Source of the DNA: Cyanobium sp. Morenito 9A2
Lineage (GTDB): Bacteria > Cyanobacteriota > Cyanobacteriia > PCC-6307 > Cyanobiaceae
Assembly (NCBI RefSeq): GCF_024345575.1
Contig: NZ_JAGQBJ010000009.1
Span: 62,001 to 126,000, forward strand
Direction of reading: 5' to 3'
DNA: 64,000 nt
The notes beneath the pieces are model-generated. The model did no database searches. It was not told where the DNA came from and saw only the letters and a list, made by a program, of their open reading frames with translations. Below, one piece after another: positions 20,306 through 28,937 of the stretch. The first letter of the stretch is position 1; every line of letters begins with the position of its first letter. Position numbers and translations under genes: made by a program.

Positions 20306-20950
20306 TCATGGCGGGGCCGTCAGGCGCTTGAGGTAGTCCGCCTGGGTGCCGGCGTTGATCCAGCCGGTGGCGATCGTCTTCGTGTGGTTGTGGCTGATCC
20401 GACCCCGGTGGAGGTGGGACAACCCGGCCGGAAAGATCAGGAGCTTGCCGCGCACGGCCTCCTCGTGGTGCCCCTGCCAGTGGAACTCGGTTCCCCCCTC
20501 GCTCACATCATTGCAATACAGGATCCAGGCCAGAACGCGCCGGATCGGCTCGGTGCCCTCCTCGCTCGTGGTCCAGTCGCAGTGCCAGCGATAAAAACCC
20601 TCGCCGGGGGCGTAGCGCTGCAGGTTGAAAATCGGGTTGACAAACATCGCCTGCTCCGGGCAACACTGCCGCAACAGCGGGCGCTCCTCCAGGTAGCGCC
20701 CCAGGCCGGCATGGACCCCGCGGAGGATCACAGCGGCGAGGGCGAAGGCCTCTGGATCGGAGCGGTCGATCGCCACCAGGGAGATGTCGGTGGAGACCTT
20801 GGCGGGGCCTGACTCACCGGCCTGGCCAGCCGATTCGCCCCCGAAGGCCACACCCCGGCGCTGCAGATCGCTGCGGCGCTCGAAGAAGGCCATCGCCCCA
20901 TCGGCGAGGGCCTCGAAGCCGGCGTTGCGGTAGGAGGCGATCAGGCGCAT
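20306..20950 (-). CDS. 2-oxoglutarate/Fe(II)-dependent oxygenase (prolyl-4-hydroxylase-like)
   Basis: This is a 214-residue double-stranded beta-helix oxygenase. The iron-binding HxD is H123-C-D125 in YRWHCDWT, preceded by PIFNLQRYAPGEGFYRW. The core strand continues with LAWILYCNDVSEGGTEF. The distal histidine and the 2-oxoglutarate-binding basic residue fall in SHLHRGRISHNHTKTIATGW. All three iron ligands and the Lys/Arg site are therefore present. The substrate (protein side chain or small molecule) is unknown. Its ATG overlaps the end of the preceding ORF by 10 bases, which makes it the last gene of the Pit operon. Confidence 0.88.
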   Translation of the reverse strand: MRLIASYRNAGFEALADGAMAFFERRSDLQRRGVAFGGESAGQAGESGPAKVSTDISLVAIDRSDPEAFALAAVILRGVHAGLGRYLEERPLLRQCCPEQAMFVNPIFNLQRYAPGEGFYRWHCDWTTSEEGTEPIRRVLAWILYCNDVSEGGTEFHWQGHHEEAVRGKLLIFPAGLSHLHRGRISHNHTKTIATGWINAGTQADYLKRLTAPP

Positions 20951-21396
20951 CGCTCCCCCCAGGGCACAGCCACCAGCCCCTCCAACACCTGCCACTGCTC
21001 GCGCCCAGCCACACGCTCGCCCAGACCCACCCGTTCCAGGGCCACCGCCACGCGCGGGAGCTCCGGGGCGGCAGCGCCCACCAGGGGCAGTGCCAACACC
21101 TGGGCCTCGGCCGGATCGGCCAGGAGTTTGAGCTCCAGATCCCCCAGCTCCCGCTCGAAGAACACCCGCCGCAGACGGCCCGTGAGCCTGGGCCCCAGGG
21201 CGGCCGCGAACTGCTCCAGGGCCTCCCGCTCGCCGGAGCAGCCGCAGTTGAGCGCCAGCCAGATCATCAACTTGGCCCAGCTCTCCAGTGTCCAGAGGGG
21301 CTCAAAGCTCTCGCGGTGCTGACGCACCAGTTCGCCAATGGCGAAATCGAACAAGGTGGCCTGCAGGGCGGTCGGATTCACGGGGGTGGGCGTCAC
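20941..21396 (-). CDS. hypothetical protein of the Pit operon
   Basis: This 151-residue protein starts at GTG 21396, which overlaps the pit stop as GTGA. The start codon was chosen for this coupling and because the N-terminus NPTALQATLFDFAIGELVRQ is helical and sensible from here. A small CGCSGE motif lies near residue 55, and the C-terminal half is alpha/beta. I do not recognise a family. Translational coupling on both sides (pit upstream, the oxygenase downstream) suggests a shared process. Confidence 0.7.
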   Translation of the reverse strand: MTPTPVNPTALQATLFDFAIGELVRQHRESFEPLWTLESWAKLMIWLALNCGCSGEREALEQFAAALGPRLTGRLRRVFFERELGDLELKLLADPAEAQVLALPLVGAAAPELPRVAVALERVGLGERVAGREQWQVLEGLVAVPWGERCA

Positions 21397-22517
21397 AGAG
21401 CGGCGGTCAGGGAAGGGGCGAGCAGGGCAGGGGCCTCGGAGGGCAAGGCGGCCACCGGCAGGAACACCTGCTGTCCGAACACGTTCTGCACCACGAACAA
21501 CAGCACGAAACCCATCACCGCCGCGATCAGGGGCGTGGTGACCCAGCCCGAAGCGATCCCCCCCAGCACGCCCCACCTGATCTGGCGCACACCCTTGAGC
21601 CCCTGCAGCAGACCGATGCCGAGCACCGAGCCGATCACGGCCTGGGATCCGGACACCGGCAGCAGCGGAATCGTGGGCAGTCCCCAGCCCGCCAGCAGGC
21701 TTTCCAGCGCCGTGGAGGAAAAGATGAACAGCACCAGCGAATGGGACACCACCACCACGAAGGCAGCGAGGGGCGAGAGGGTCAACAGCCCATCACCCAC
21801 GGTCATCATCACCTTGCGGGAATAGGTGTACACACCGACGGCCACGGCGATGGCGCCAATCAGGAAGAGTTGCTCCACCGACGAGACCGAGAGCGACCCC
21901 AGAGTGAGGTCGCGGAAGGGCGAGGCCGCCACGAAGAAGCCCATCACATTGCCGATGCCATTGGCGCCGATCGCATAGGAGCCGAAGATGCCGGCCAGAA
22001 TCAGGCCGCTGCGGGTGTTGCGGTCAAGCGAGAGCAGGTGGGGACGGGTGAGCCGGATCCACTCCACCAGGAACTTGTAGAGCAGCATCGCGAAGATCGC
22101 CCCAAGGATCGGCGAGATGATCCAGGTGGAGAGGATGCGGCGCAGGGTGCCCAGGTCGGTGGGCGAGCCGCTGAACAGGTTCCAGCCGATGATCGAGCCC
22201 ACCACCGCCTGGCTGGTGGAGGCCGGCAGGCCCAGCTTGCTCATCCAGGCCACCGTGAGCGCGGCGGCCAGGGCGGCGGTGAATGCTCCGGGCAGGGTGT
22301 TGATCGCCCCCAGCTGGCCCAGGCCCTCGGCGGCGCCGGCGCCGCTGGTGACCGCCCCGATGATCACGAACACGCTGCACAGAAAGGCGGCGGTGGAGAA
22401 GCGGATCATGCGCGTCGCCACGGCGGTGCCGAAGGCATTGGAGGCGTCGTTCGCTCCCATCGACCAGCCCAGGAACAGGCCGCTGGAGAGAAAGATCAAG
22501 GTGACGATCAGATCCAT
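21393..22517 (-). CDS. inorganic phosphate transporter, PiT family
   Basis: This is a 374-residue low-affinity phosphate permease of the PiT (Na+ or H+ symport) family, with about ten membrane helices. The duplicated family signature is visible in both halves: MGANDASNAFGTAVATRMI near residue 21 and IGANGIGNVMGFF near 185. ASTSQAVVGSIIGWNLF lies between them, and the second-half partner VSGSQAVIGSVLGIGL follows. The cognate DUF47 gene lies 33 bases upstream. Two further genes overlap or follow directly downstream, giving a four-gene operon. Confidence 0.93.
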   Translation of the reverse strand: MDLIVTLIFLSSGLFLGWSMGANDASNAFGTAVATRMIRFSTAAFLCSVFVIIGAVTSGAGAAEGLGQLGAINTLPGAFTAALAAALTVAWMSKLGLPASTSQAVVGSIIGWNLFSGSPTDLGTLRRILSTWIISPILGAIFAMLLYKFLVEWIRLTRPHLLSLDRNTRSGLILAGIFGSYAIGANGIGNVMGFFVAASPFRDLTLGSLSVSSVEQLFLIGAIAVAVGVYTYSRKVMMTVGDGLLTLSPLAAFVVVVSHSLVLFIFSSTALESLLAGWGLPTIPLLPVSGSQAVIGSVLGIGLLQGLKGVRQIRWGVLGGIASGWVTTPLIAAVMGFVLLFVVQNVFGQQVFLPVAALPSEAPALLAPSLTAAL

Positions 22518-22550
22518 GGCTCAGGCGGCCCTCCCCCCACGACGCGGCGC

Positions 22551-23216
22551 TCAGAGGGCACGTTTGATCGCGAAGATGGCGAGCTCATCCCCCAGGCGTT
22601 CGGCCTTGTCCGCCAGGCCATCGAGCATGTCGGCGGCATTGCGGAGGCGGCACTTGGACTCGTAATCGTGGTCGGTGGCGAAGGCACGGGTCTTGATGCG
22701 CAGGGCGATGCGGTCCGACTCCGCTTCGTAAAGGCGCACTTCATTGATGTGATCGCGCACGGCGGCCGGGTCGCGAAAGAAGGTGCGTGAGGCGTTCAGC
22801 ACCGCCCGCACGGACCCGAGGGCCGCAGCGTTGAGCTCCTCGAAATCAGCCCGGTAGCCCGTGGGAGCGCCCGTGGGCTGCTCGATCATCAGGTTCTGGA
22901 AGTCATTGCCCATGTCATCGAGCAACTCGAAGAGATCACCGAGCAGGCGGAACACATCTCCGCGGGCATCGGGTATCAGCATCTCCGAATAAAGCAAGGT
23001 GGCGATGCGACGCCTCAGCTCCGCGCATTGCTCCTTGACCTGGAGGATCTGATCGAGCTTCTCCTGGCACACCGGGGACCGACCCTCGCTGGCGAGGTAG
23101 GCCTTGACCCCCAGTTCCAGGTACAGGCTCCCCTCAACGATCTTGTCCAGCAACTCCTCGATCAGTCCCTCAAGGAAGCGGGTCTTGCCGAACACCGGAG
23201 TTCCGCCCTCAGCCAT
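22551..23216 (-). CDS. PhoU-like DUF47 protein, Pit accessory
   Basis: This is a 221-residue all-helical protein of the DUF47/TIGR00153 group. The start at ATG 23216 gives GGTPVFGKTRFLEGLIEELL, the usual N-terminus. The PhoU-like helices include RRIATLLYSEMLIPDARGDV, FELLDDMGNDFQN and CRLRNAADMLDGLADKAERLGDELAIF, the last containing the acidic/asparagine pattern of the second metal-binding bundle. Members of the group are usually encoded beside Pit permeases and are thought to control their activity. The order here, DUF47 first and then pit, is the common one. Confidence 0.92.
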   Translation of the reverse strand: MAEGGTPVFGKTRFLEGLIEELLDKIVEGSLYLELGVKAYLASEGRSPVCQEKLDQILQVKEQCAELRRRIATLLYSEMLIPDARGDVFRLLGDLFELLDDMGNDFQNLMIEQPTGAPTGYRADFEELNAAALGSVRAVLNASRTFFRDPAAVRDHINEVRLYEAESDRIALRIKTRAFATDHDYESKCRLRNAADMLDGLADKAERLGDELAIFAIKRAL

Positions 23217-23332
23217 CGGCAGCAGCCTTCCGGCGCCCAATCCGGCAACTTTAGGGGCGCTGGCGGGTCCCTACCGCTGGCCGGAAGCGACGGCCAGGGT
23301 CCAAACTGCACAGGCGTGAACGTGACAGAACG

Positions 23333-23590
23333 ATGGCCCTGGACCTGAACGACCCGGATCTGGAGTTCGCCGATCTGGTCGAGGCCTACCAGAGCTGGGT
23401 GATCGCGGTGATCAACGATGAGAAGCTCGGCGGCGACGAAAAGCTCCTGAACGACGACATCGCCGAAGACGCCCTCAATGCCATGCGCTTCCTGCCTGGG
23501 GAGGTGACCGCCGCGATCGAGACCACCCTGGCCCGCGTCTACGACGTGGATGCCGACGAGCTCGCGGCCCTGCTCTTCCCGGAAGACTGA
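23333..23590 (+). CDS. conserved small acidic protein (85 residues)
   Basis: This is a strongly acidic helical protein (MALDLNDPDLEFADLVEAYQ, then VIAVINDEKLGGDEKLLNDD, then LPGEVTAAIETTLARVYDVD). The composition and lack of low complexity are protein-like, and it resembles small conserved picocyanobacterial proteins of unknown function. It has no membrane segment or metal motif. It is transcribed away from the DUF47 gene and lies 10 bases upstream of a methyltransferase on the same strand. Confidence 0.8.
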   Translation: MALDLNDPDLEFADLVEAYQSWVIAVINDEKLGGDEKLLNDDIAEDALNAMRFLPGEVTAAIETTLARVYDVDADELAALLFPED

Positions 23591-23600
23591 GCGGCGGCCC

Positions 23601-24446
23601 ATGGCGGCGGGAGGCACGCCGGCTGATCGGCCGAGCGACACCTACGTGCTGGGCACCGACCCGGCGGAACGGGAGCGCCTGCGGCTCCAGCACGAGCTCT
23701 GGCGGCCCGCCGCCCGGGAGGCCTGGGGCCGCGCTGGCCTCGCTCCCGGCCAGCGGGTACTGGATCTCGGCGCTGGACCGGGCTTCTGTGCCCTCGAACT
23801 GGCCCGGGCCGTGGGGCCGACGGGACAGGTGCTGGCCCTGGAGCTCAGCTCCGCTTACCTGCTGGACGGCCAGCGGGCGGCGGCGGCAGCGGGCCTCAAT
23901 CAACTGGAGCTGCGCCGCCACGACCTGAGCAGCGAGATCCTCGCCGAGTCAGGCTTCGATCTGGCCTGGTGCCGCTGGGTGGCGATGTTCCTGCCAGCCG
24001 TTAAGCCCCTCGTCGAGACCCTGGCGGCGGCGCTGCGGCCCGGCGGCCAGGTGGTGCTGCACGAGTACATCCACTGGGACAGCTTTGGGCTCCATCCCCA
24101 CGGGCCAGCCCTTGGCCGTTTCGGGGCCGCCTGCCAGGCCAGCTTCCGCGCCAGCGGCGCTGACCCGGACGTGAACCGGCGCCTGCCGGCGCTGCTGGCG
24201 GCGCGGGGCTTTCGGATCGATGAGCTGCGCCCCCTGCTGCTGCTGGGACAACCGGGAGATCCGGTGGCGGCCTGGATCGAGCGCTTCGTGGCCACCTACG
24301 GACCCGAACTGGTGCGCCAGGGCCACTGGAGCGCGGCCGAGGCCGAGGCCGGCGCCGCCGAAATCACCGCGGCCCACCAGACCCCCGGCGCCTTCTGGGT
24401 GGCGCCCACGGTGATGGAGCTGCGGGCGACAAGATTGCAGCCATGA
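23601..24446 (+). CDS. class I SAM-dependent methyltransferase
   Basis: This 281-residue protein starts at ATG 23601, ten bases after the previous stop. Motif I is VLDLGAGPGFCALELA near residue 55. Motif II region is LALELSSAYLLDG, and FDLAWCRWVAMFL follows. The post-motif LRPGGQVVLHEYIHW is typical of methyltransferase type 11/25 domains. The C-terminal 110 residues form a cap with no recognisable substrate signature. The substrate cannot be named. Its stop overlaps the next start as ATGA, so the two are translationally coupled. Confidence 0.87.
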   Translation: MAAGGTPADRPSDTYVLGTDPAERERLRLQHELWRPAAREAWGRAGLAPGQRVLDLGAGPGFCALELARAVGPTGQVLALELSSAYLLDGQRAAAAAGLNQLELRRHDLSSEILAESGFDLAWCRWVAMFLPAVKPLVETLAAALRPGGQVVLHEYIHWDSFGLHPHGPALGRFGAACQASFRASGADPDVNRRLPALLAARGFRIDELRPLLLLGQPGDPVAAWIERFVATYGPELVRQGHWSAAEAEAGAAEITAAHQTPGAFWVAPTVMELRATRLQP

Positions 24447-25354
24447 ACTGGACCACCGACGACCTCGGCGACCTCAGTGGCCGCCTGGCCCTGATCACGG
24501 GCGCGAACAGCGGCCTGGGGCTGGAGTCAGCCCGGGCCCTCTCGGAACACGGTGCCACGGTGGTGCTGGCCTGCCGCTCCCGCCGCCGCGCCGAGGAGAG
24601 CCGTGACGCCCTGCTGCCCAAGGCCAAGGGCGGCCTTGAGGTACTGGAACTGGATCTGGCCGATCTGACCAGCGTGGCGGCGGCGGCCCAGCGGTTGGCG
24701 GACACCTGGGGCCGCCTCGACCTGCTGCTCAACAATGCCGGCGTGATGGCCCTGCCCCGCAGCCTCACCCGTGACGGCCTCGAGCGCCAGTTCGGCATCA
24801 ACCACCTGGGCCACTTCGCCCTCACTCTGCAGCTGCTGCCCCTGATGGAGGGGCGGCCCGGGGCCCGGGTGGTGACCGTCACCTCCGGCGCCCACCTGTT
24901 CGGCCGCATCGCCTTCGACGACCTGCAGGGGGAGCGCCGCTACAACCGCTGGAGCGCCTACGCCCAGAGCAAACTGGCCAATGTGATGTTCGCCCTTGAG
25001 CTGCAACAGCGCCTGGAGGCTGCCGGCAGCGGCGTGTCCTCCCTGGCGGCCCACCCGGGGATGGCGCGCACCAACCTGCAGCCCAGTTCGATCAGCGCCA
25101 ACGGCTCCTGGATCGAGCCGATCGCCTACCGGCTGATGGCTCCGCTGTTCCAAAGCGCCTCTATGGGGGCCCTCCCCCAGCTCCATGCCGCCGTCGCCGC
25201 CAGCGCCAGGGGCGGAGAGCTCTACGGCCCGGATCAATGGGGTGGGGCGCGCGGTTATCCCGCCAGGGGCCGCTTCGCACCGGCCGCCCACGATGACGGC
25301 GCCCGACGCCGGCTCTGGGCGGTGAGCGAGGAGCTCACCGGCGTGGGCGCCTGA
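24443..25354 (+). CDS. short-chain dehydrogenase/reductase
   Basis: This is a 303-residue classical SDR of the retinol-dehydrogenase/protochlorophyllide-reductase-like branch. The nucleotide-binding motif is ALITGANSGLGLESA near residue 18. NNAGVMAL lies near 95, the catalytic Ser is in VVTVTSGAHLFG, and the catalytic Tyr/Lys are in YAQSKLANVMF near residue 173. AHPGMARTNLQ follows. All catalytic residues are present. The ATG overlaps the stop of the methyltransferase gene, implying a joint role. The substrate is unknown. Confidence 0.92.
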   Translation: MNWTTDDLGDLSGRLALITGANSGLGLESARALSEHGATVVLACRSRRRAEESRDALLPKAKGGLEVLELDLADLTSVAAAAQRLADTWGRLDLLLNNAGVMALPRSLTRDGLERQFGINHLGHFALTLQLLPLMEGRPGARVVTVTSGAHLFGRIAFDDLQGERRYNRWSAYAQSKLANVMFALELQQRLEAAGSGVSSLAAHPGMARTNLQPSSISANGSWIEPIAYRLMAPLFQSASMGALPQLHAAVAASARGGELYGPDQWGGARGYPARGRFAPAAHDDGARRRLWAVSEELTGVGA

Positions 25355-25601
25355 GCACGAGCCGGGGCCTTCCGTCTGTGTTCTCGATCAAGGCGACGCT
25401 CGGAGAACATTTAATCTATGTTCAAGTTTCTACTGAACAGACGCGGGCTCAACACGTTCCGTGGTCGTTAAGCGATTCCTTTTCTGAAGCTTACAAGGCA
25501 AGGCAACTCTTGCCACAGAACGTTCACGAGGAAAGGATCGCCCCCATGGCCAAGGATGGAAGGAGTCAAGGGATGAGCCAACGAGGGATACCCCTTGGTC
25601 G
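25355..25601. other. AT-richer gap, no supported gene
   Basis: Composition shifts to clearly lower GC after the SDR stop. Open frames are short and unconvincing. It could hold a promoter for the small ORF at 25602. Confidence 0.4.
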
Positions 25602-25838
25602 ATGACTCTCCTGGCAACGAAGTCGCTGCAAACAACGTTGTTGTTGAACTCACAGCGTCAGGCACTCCTGCAATCGCTGGAGAAAGCACACGCGCCCTCT
25701 TCAAGCGATGGAGCTGCCATGTTCGATGCGGCAATGAGCCGACTCGGCAAAGCGGGGCTTTTGGGGAACAATGCCGAGGCCAACGTTGATACGCCAATCC
25801 AGTTCAAAGCGGAAGAGGATTTCGATCGGATTCCTTAA
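25602..25838 (+). CDS. possible small protein (78 residues) in AT-richer DNA
   Basis: The frame opens at ATG 25602 with a helix LLATKSLQTTLLLNSQRQAL, then LQSLEKAHAPSSSDGAAMFD, RLGKAGLLGNNAEA and an acidic end FKAEEDFDRIP. Its composition is unlike the Arg/Pro-rich shadow frames of the window, and its codons end less often in G or C than those of neighbouring genes. I do not recognise a family. No strong ribosome-binding site is visible. It may be a recently acquired gene or the remnant of one. Confidence 0.35.
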   Translation: MTLLATKSLQTTLLLNSQRQALLQSLEKAHAPSSSDGAAMFDAAMSRLGKAGLLGNNAEANVDTPIQFKAEEDFDRIP

Positions 25839-26329
25839 ATCAATGTTAAAGGTGTTTGCCTAGACTGAAAGAAGGGACAACGCGGCTTCAAAGGAATGGG
25901 CGGATCATCAATTTCTCTTCTTCAATGAATCGTCTGACATTTTCAGCCCATGGAGCATCCTCAGCGACCAAAGCTGTCGTGGAGCAATGAACTCGTGGCT
26001 TCGCCAAAGAAGTCGGAGCGCGGGCCATCACCATGAACTCCATTCACCGGAGTCCATCCATGCCGATCCGTTTTTAAGGGTGAAACCAAGAACACAATCC
26101 AGCGTCTGACCTCCATGGCTGTATTGGAAACGGTTTGGTTAACCGGAGAACATCTTTTGGGCTGTTCTTTTTCTGGGTGGTGCGTCTGCGGGATAGGCAA
26201 TGAAACACACTCAAGCTGTGAATGGAGGTTGTGCCAGGTTGACGCCGTAGGGCAACCCGGTTGAAGCGGACAGGCCAAGCGGATCGCTCCTGAAGCCGCG
26301 GCTGTCGACATCCGGCCCGGCGGAACGCC
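25839..26329. other. AT-richer gap of about 490 bases, no supported gene
   Basis: Lower GC than the window average on both strands. Only short frames without recognisable motifs are present. No inverted terminal repeats, transposase motif or RNA gene was seen. Confidence 0.45.
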
Positions 26330-27496
26330 CTATCGCTCCAACTTGCTGGGGATGGCTTTGACGCTGCCTGCCAGGCTCTGGCGCGAGCGGCTGCCGCCCC
26401 AGGAAGCCAGATAGAGACGCGTCTCGCTCTCCAGTTGCCGCAGGTCGGAGAGGTTGGCGTTCTCCACCACCGCGCCGGTACCGACTCCTGACTCGAAATC
26501 CTGCGGGCTGCGGGGATCCACCGGCGTGGCCGCCTCAGCTGTGCCATAGAAGAAACGGGTGCGCTCCAGTCGGACCCCATCAAGATCGGCGCCGCTGAGG
26601 TTGGCCCCCGCCAGGTTGGCATCCGACAGATCGGCGCCCCGCAGGTTGGCCCCCCCCAGGTCGGCGCCGTTGAAATCCACCCCGCGCAGGTCCACGCCCG
26701 AAAGATCCACCCCCCGCAGCATCTGGTGCAGGCAGATCACGGGCACCCCATCGAGTCGGTCCACCTCGTAGTTGCCCTCGCCATCGAGAATCGCCCGGCC
26801 CAGGCGCTGGTCCCGGCGCAGGGGCGTGAGCAGGCGGGCGTGGGCGAGGAAGCGCAGGATCTTGGCCTTGCCCTCGCCGTCGATGCTGCCGAACACCGCC
26901 GCCATGCGTCCCTCGGCGAGCATGCGTTCCAGCGGCCAGTCCTCCAGCAGCCCGTCCTCGTCACTGATCAGCTCAGAGATGCCCTGCATGAAGCTGTCGA
27001 TGGTCTGGGCCTGGGTGATGCGGTTCTGCTGGGTGGTGAGCCGCTGGTCGACCACGAACTGACGCCAGGCGATCGTCAGGGCCACGAAGGCCACCAGGAT
27101 CTGGCCGAAGGCTCCGATCACCCCCTCCCCCACCGCCCCGATCGCGTTCCAATCGCCGCTGCGGTAGATGGCCGCCAGCGGTTCCCACCAGCCCAGGGCC
27201 ACGCTGATCGCCACGGCCCCCAGCACCAGACCCAGCAGCGCCAGGGTCTGAACCGTGGCGGGCTCCTCAAGCCGCGAGCGCAGCACCACCCACAGGGGCG
27301 GCAGCAGTTGCAGCAGCGAGAGCACCAGGGTCACCAGACCCACCAGCAGCGCCAGCCAGCTCCAGCCCAGGGCCAGGGCCGCCAGGGTGGCGGTGGCCGC
27401 CAGCAGCAGCTGCAGGGCCGGCAACTCCTGGAGCCGGGCCAGAGCCGCCCGGCTGCGGAACGGCAGCACCGGTCGATCGTCGGGGGTGGCGGCCAT
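26330..27496 (-). CDS. membrane protein with pentapeptide repeats
   Basis: This 388-residue protein has four hydrophobic helices in its first 145 residues (for example LLLAATATLAALALGWSWLA and LALLGLVLGAVAISVAL). A cytoplasmic helical segment follows (QQNRITQAQTIDSFMQGISE). A run of about eleven pentapeptide repeats of the A(D/N)LxG type lies at about residues 258-315 (GADLGGANLRGADLSDANLA). The C-terminal 70 residues carry no clear domain. Similar cyanobacterial proteins have unknown roles. It starts 5 bases after the Ca2+/H+ antiporter stop, so the two should be co-transcribed. Confidence 0.88.
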   Translation of the reverse strand: MAATPDDRPVLPFRSRAALARLQELPALQLLLAATATLAALALGWSWLALLVGLVTLVLSLLQLLPPLWVVLRSRLEEPATVQTLALLGLVLGAVAISVALGWWEPLAAIYRSGDWNAIGAVGEGVIGAFGQILVAFVALTIAWRQFVVDQRLTTQQNRITQAQTIDSFMQGISELISDEDGLLEDWPLERMLAEGRMAAVFGSIDGEGKAKILRFLAHARLLTPLRRDQRLGRAILDGEGNYEVDRLDGVPVICLHQMLRGVDLSGVDLRGVDFNGADLGGANLRGADLSDANLAGANLSGADLDGVRLERTRFFYGTAEAATPVDPRSPQDFESGVGTGAVVENANLSDLRQLESETRLYLASWGGSRSRQSLAGSVKAIPSKLER

Positions 27497-27501
27497 GGCG
27501 C

Positions 27502-28581
27502 TCAGGCCGCCTGGAAGTAGAAGCCGGCCGCCAGGATCAGGTAGGCCGCCAGCAGCAGCGCCCCCTCCAGCCAGTCGGAGCGGCCATCCACGCTCACCAG
27601 GTTGCTGACCAGCACCGCTGTGATCACCGTCACGAGTTCGAAGACATCAAAGCTCAGATCGAGGGGATGGCCCAGCAACGGCCCGACGAGCACCAGCACC
27701 GGCACCACCAGCAGGGCCACGAGCAGGGTGGAGCCCAGGGACACCGACACCGAGAGATCCATCTTGTTCTTGCGCGCCATGGTCACGGCGGTGAGATATT
27801 CCGCCGTGCCCCCGAGCAGCGGCAGCAGCACCACGCCGGTGAACAGAGCGGTGAGCCCCAGGCCCTCGGTCACGGACTCGACCACACCAACGAAAAGTTC
27901 CGATTCGTAGGCCAGCACCGCGGTGGCCGCCAGCAGCACCCCCAGCCAGGGCAGCAGCGGCGGCTTGTGGGCGCTGGAGCCCTCCTCCTGGGCCTCCAGA
28001 TCGGCGGCGGCCACCTCGTAGAGGCTGCGGTGGGTGCCCAGGGAGAACAGCAGGGTGAGGCCGTAGACCGCCAGCAGCACCCAGGCCACGAAGGTGGAAA
28101 AGCCCTGGGTGCTCTCCGCCGTATGGCCGCCCGAGAGCACCGAGAGGCTGGGGATCAGGATCGCCAGCACCGCCAGGGTCATGGCCGAGCCGTTGACCCG
28201 TGCCACCACCGGCTGGAACGTCTGTTCCTTGCGGCCGATGCCCCCCACCAGCATCGAGAGCCCCAGGGCGAGCAACAGGTTGGCCATCACCGTGCCGGTG
28301 ATGCTCGCCTTGACGATCTCCACCAGGCCGGCCTTGAGCGCCACCAGGGCGATGATCAGCTCTGTGGCGTTGCCGAACACCGCGTTGAGCAGGGCGCCGA
28401 TCGAGGGCCCCAGGGTGATCGAAAGCTCCTCGGTGGCGGTGCTCAACCAGATCGCCAGCGGAATGATCGCGATCGCCGAGGTCACGAACACGGCGCCGTC
28501 GCCCCAGTGCAGGGCCTCGGCGGCGATGGACACCGGCACCATCGCCAACAGACCGATGGAGGCCGTACGGCGCAAGGACAT
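27502..28581 (-). CDS. calcium/proton antiporter (CaCA superfamily, Cax/ChaA-like)
   Basis: This is a 359-residue antiporter with about eleven membrane helices. The two inverted-repeat signatures are present: GNATELIIALVALKAGLVEI near residue 65 (c-1) and GGTAEYLTAVTMARKNKMD near residue 270 (c-2). An acidic loop between the halves (AAADLEAQEEGSSAHKP) is normal for Cax proteins. It should export cytoplasmic Ca2+ in exchange for H+. ATG 28581 (MSLRRTASIG) is chosen because the sequence upstream of it is low-complexity and family N-termini are short. The pentapeptide-repeat gene follows at 5 bases. Confidence 0.9.
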   Translation of the reverse strand: MSLRRTASIGLLAMVPVSIAAEALHWGDGAVFVTSAIAIIPLAIWLSTATEELSITLGPSIGALLNAVFGNATELIIALVALKAGLVEIVKASITGTVMANLLLALGLSMLVGGIGRKEQTFQPVVARVNGSAMTLAVLAILIPSLSVLSGGHTAESTQGFSTFVAWVLLAVYGLTLLFSLGTHRSLYEVAAADLEAQEEGSSAHKPPLLPWLGVLLAATAVLAYESELFVGVVESVTEGLGLTALFTGVVLLPLLGGTAEYLTAVTMARKNKMDLSVSVSLGSTLLVALLVVPVLVLVGPLLGHPLDLSFDVFELVTVITAVLVSNLVSVDGRSDWLEGALLLAAYLILAAGFYFQAA

Positions 28582-28694
28582 GACCCGGCAGCGAATGGCC
28601 CGCATTCTGCTGGCCCCGGGGCCCGTGCTCCAGGCGACGGCACGGGGGCCAAGGTCGGCACATCGCCCCCCGCTGAACCCGGCAGCCTTTGGGC

Positions 28695-28880
28695 ATGGCC
28701 TGGAGCCCGCTCCAATCGATGCACCCAGAAACGCTGGCGGCGCTGAAGCAACTGGCGGGGGCCCTGCAGCGGCATCCCGAAGATGTGGCCGAACTGGCCA
28801 TGGCCAGCGACCTGCCGGATCAACTGGGCCGGCTGATCGAGGATTACTTCGACCCCGACGCCCACGACTACGAGGAGTGA
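28695..28880 (+). CDS. small conserved acidic protein (61 residues)
   Basis: The core from ATG 28719, MHPETLAALKQLAGALQRHP, then DVAELAMASDLPDQLGRLIE, and an acidic end DYFDPDAHDYEE, is a compact helical protein of a kind seen in picocyanobacteria without known function. ATG 28695 adds eight residues; either start is possible. It is divergent from the antiporter gene and 57 bases upstream of the saccharopine-dehydrogenase-like gene. Confidence 0.7.
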   Translation: MAWSPLQSMHPETLAALKQLAGALQRHPEDVAELAMASDLPDQLGRLIEDYFDPDAHDYEE

Positions 28881-28937
28881 GGAGCACGGGCCTGCCTACG
28901 TTGACGGCAGCGCTTCCGCCCCCTGGGCACCCCTTCC

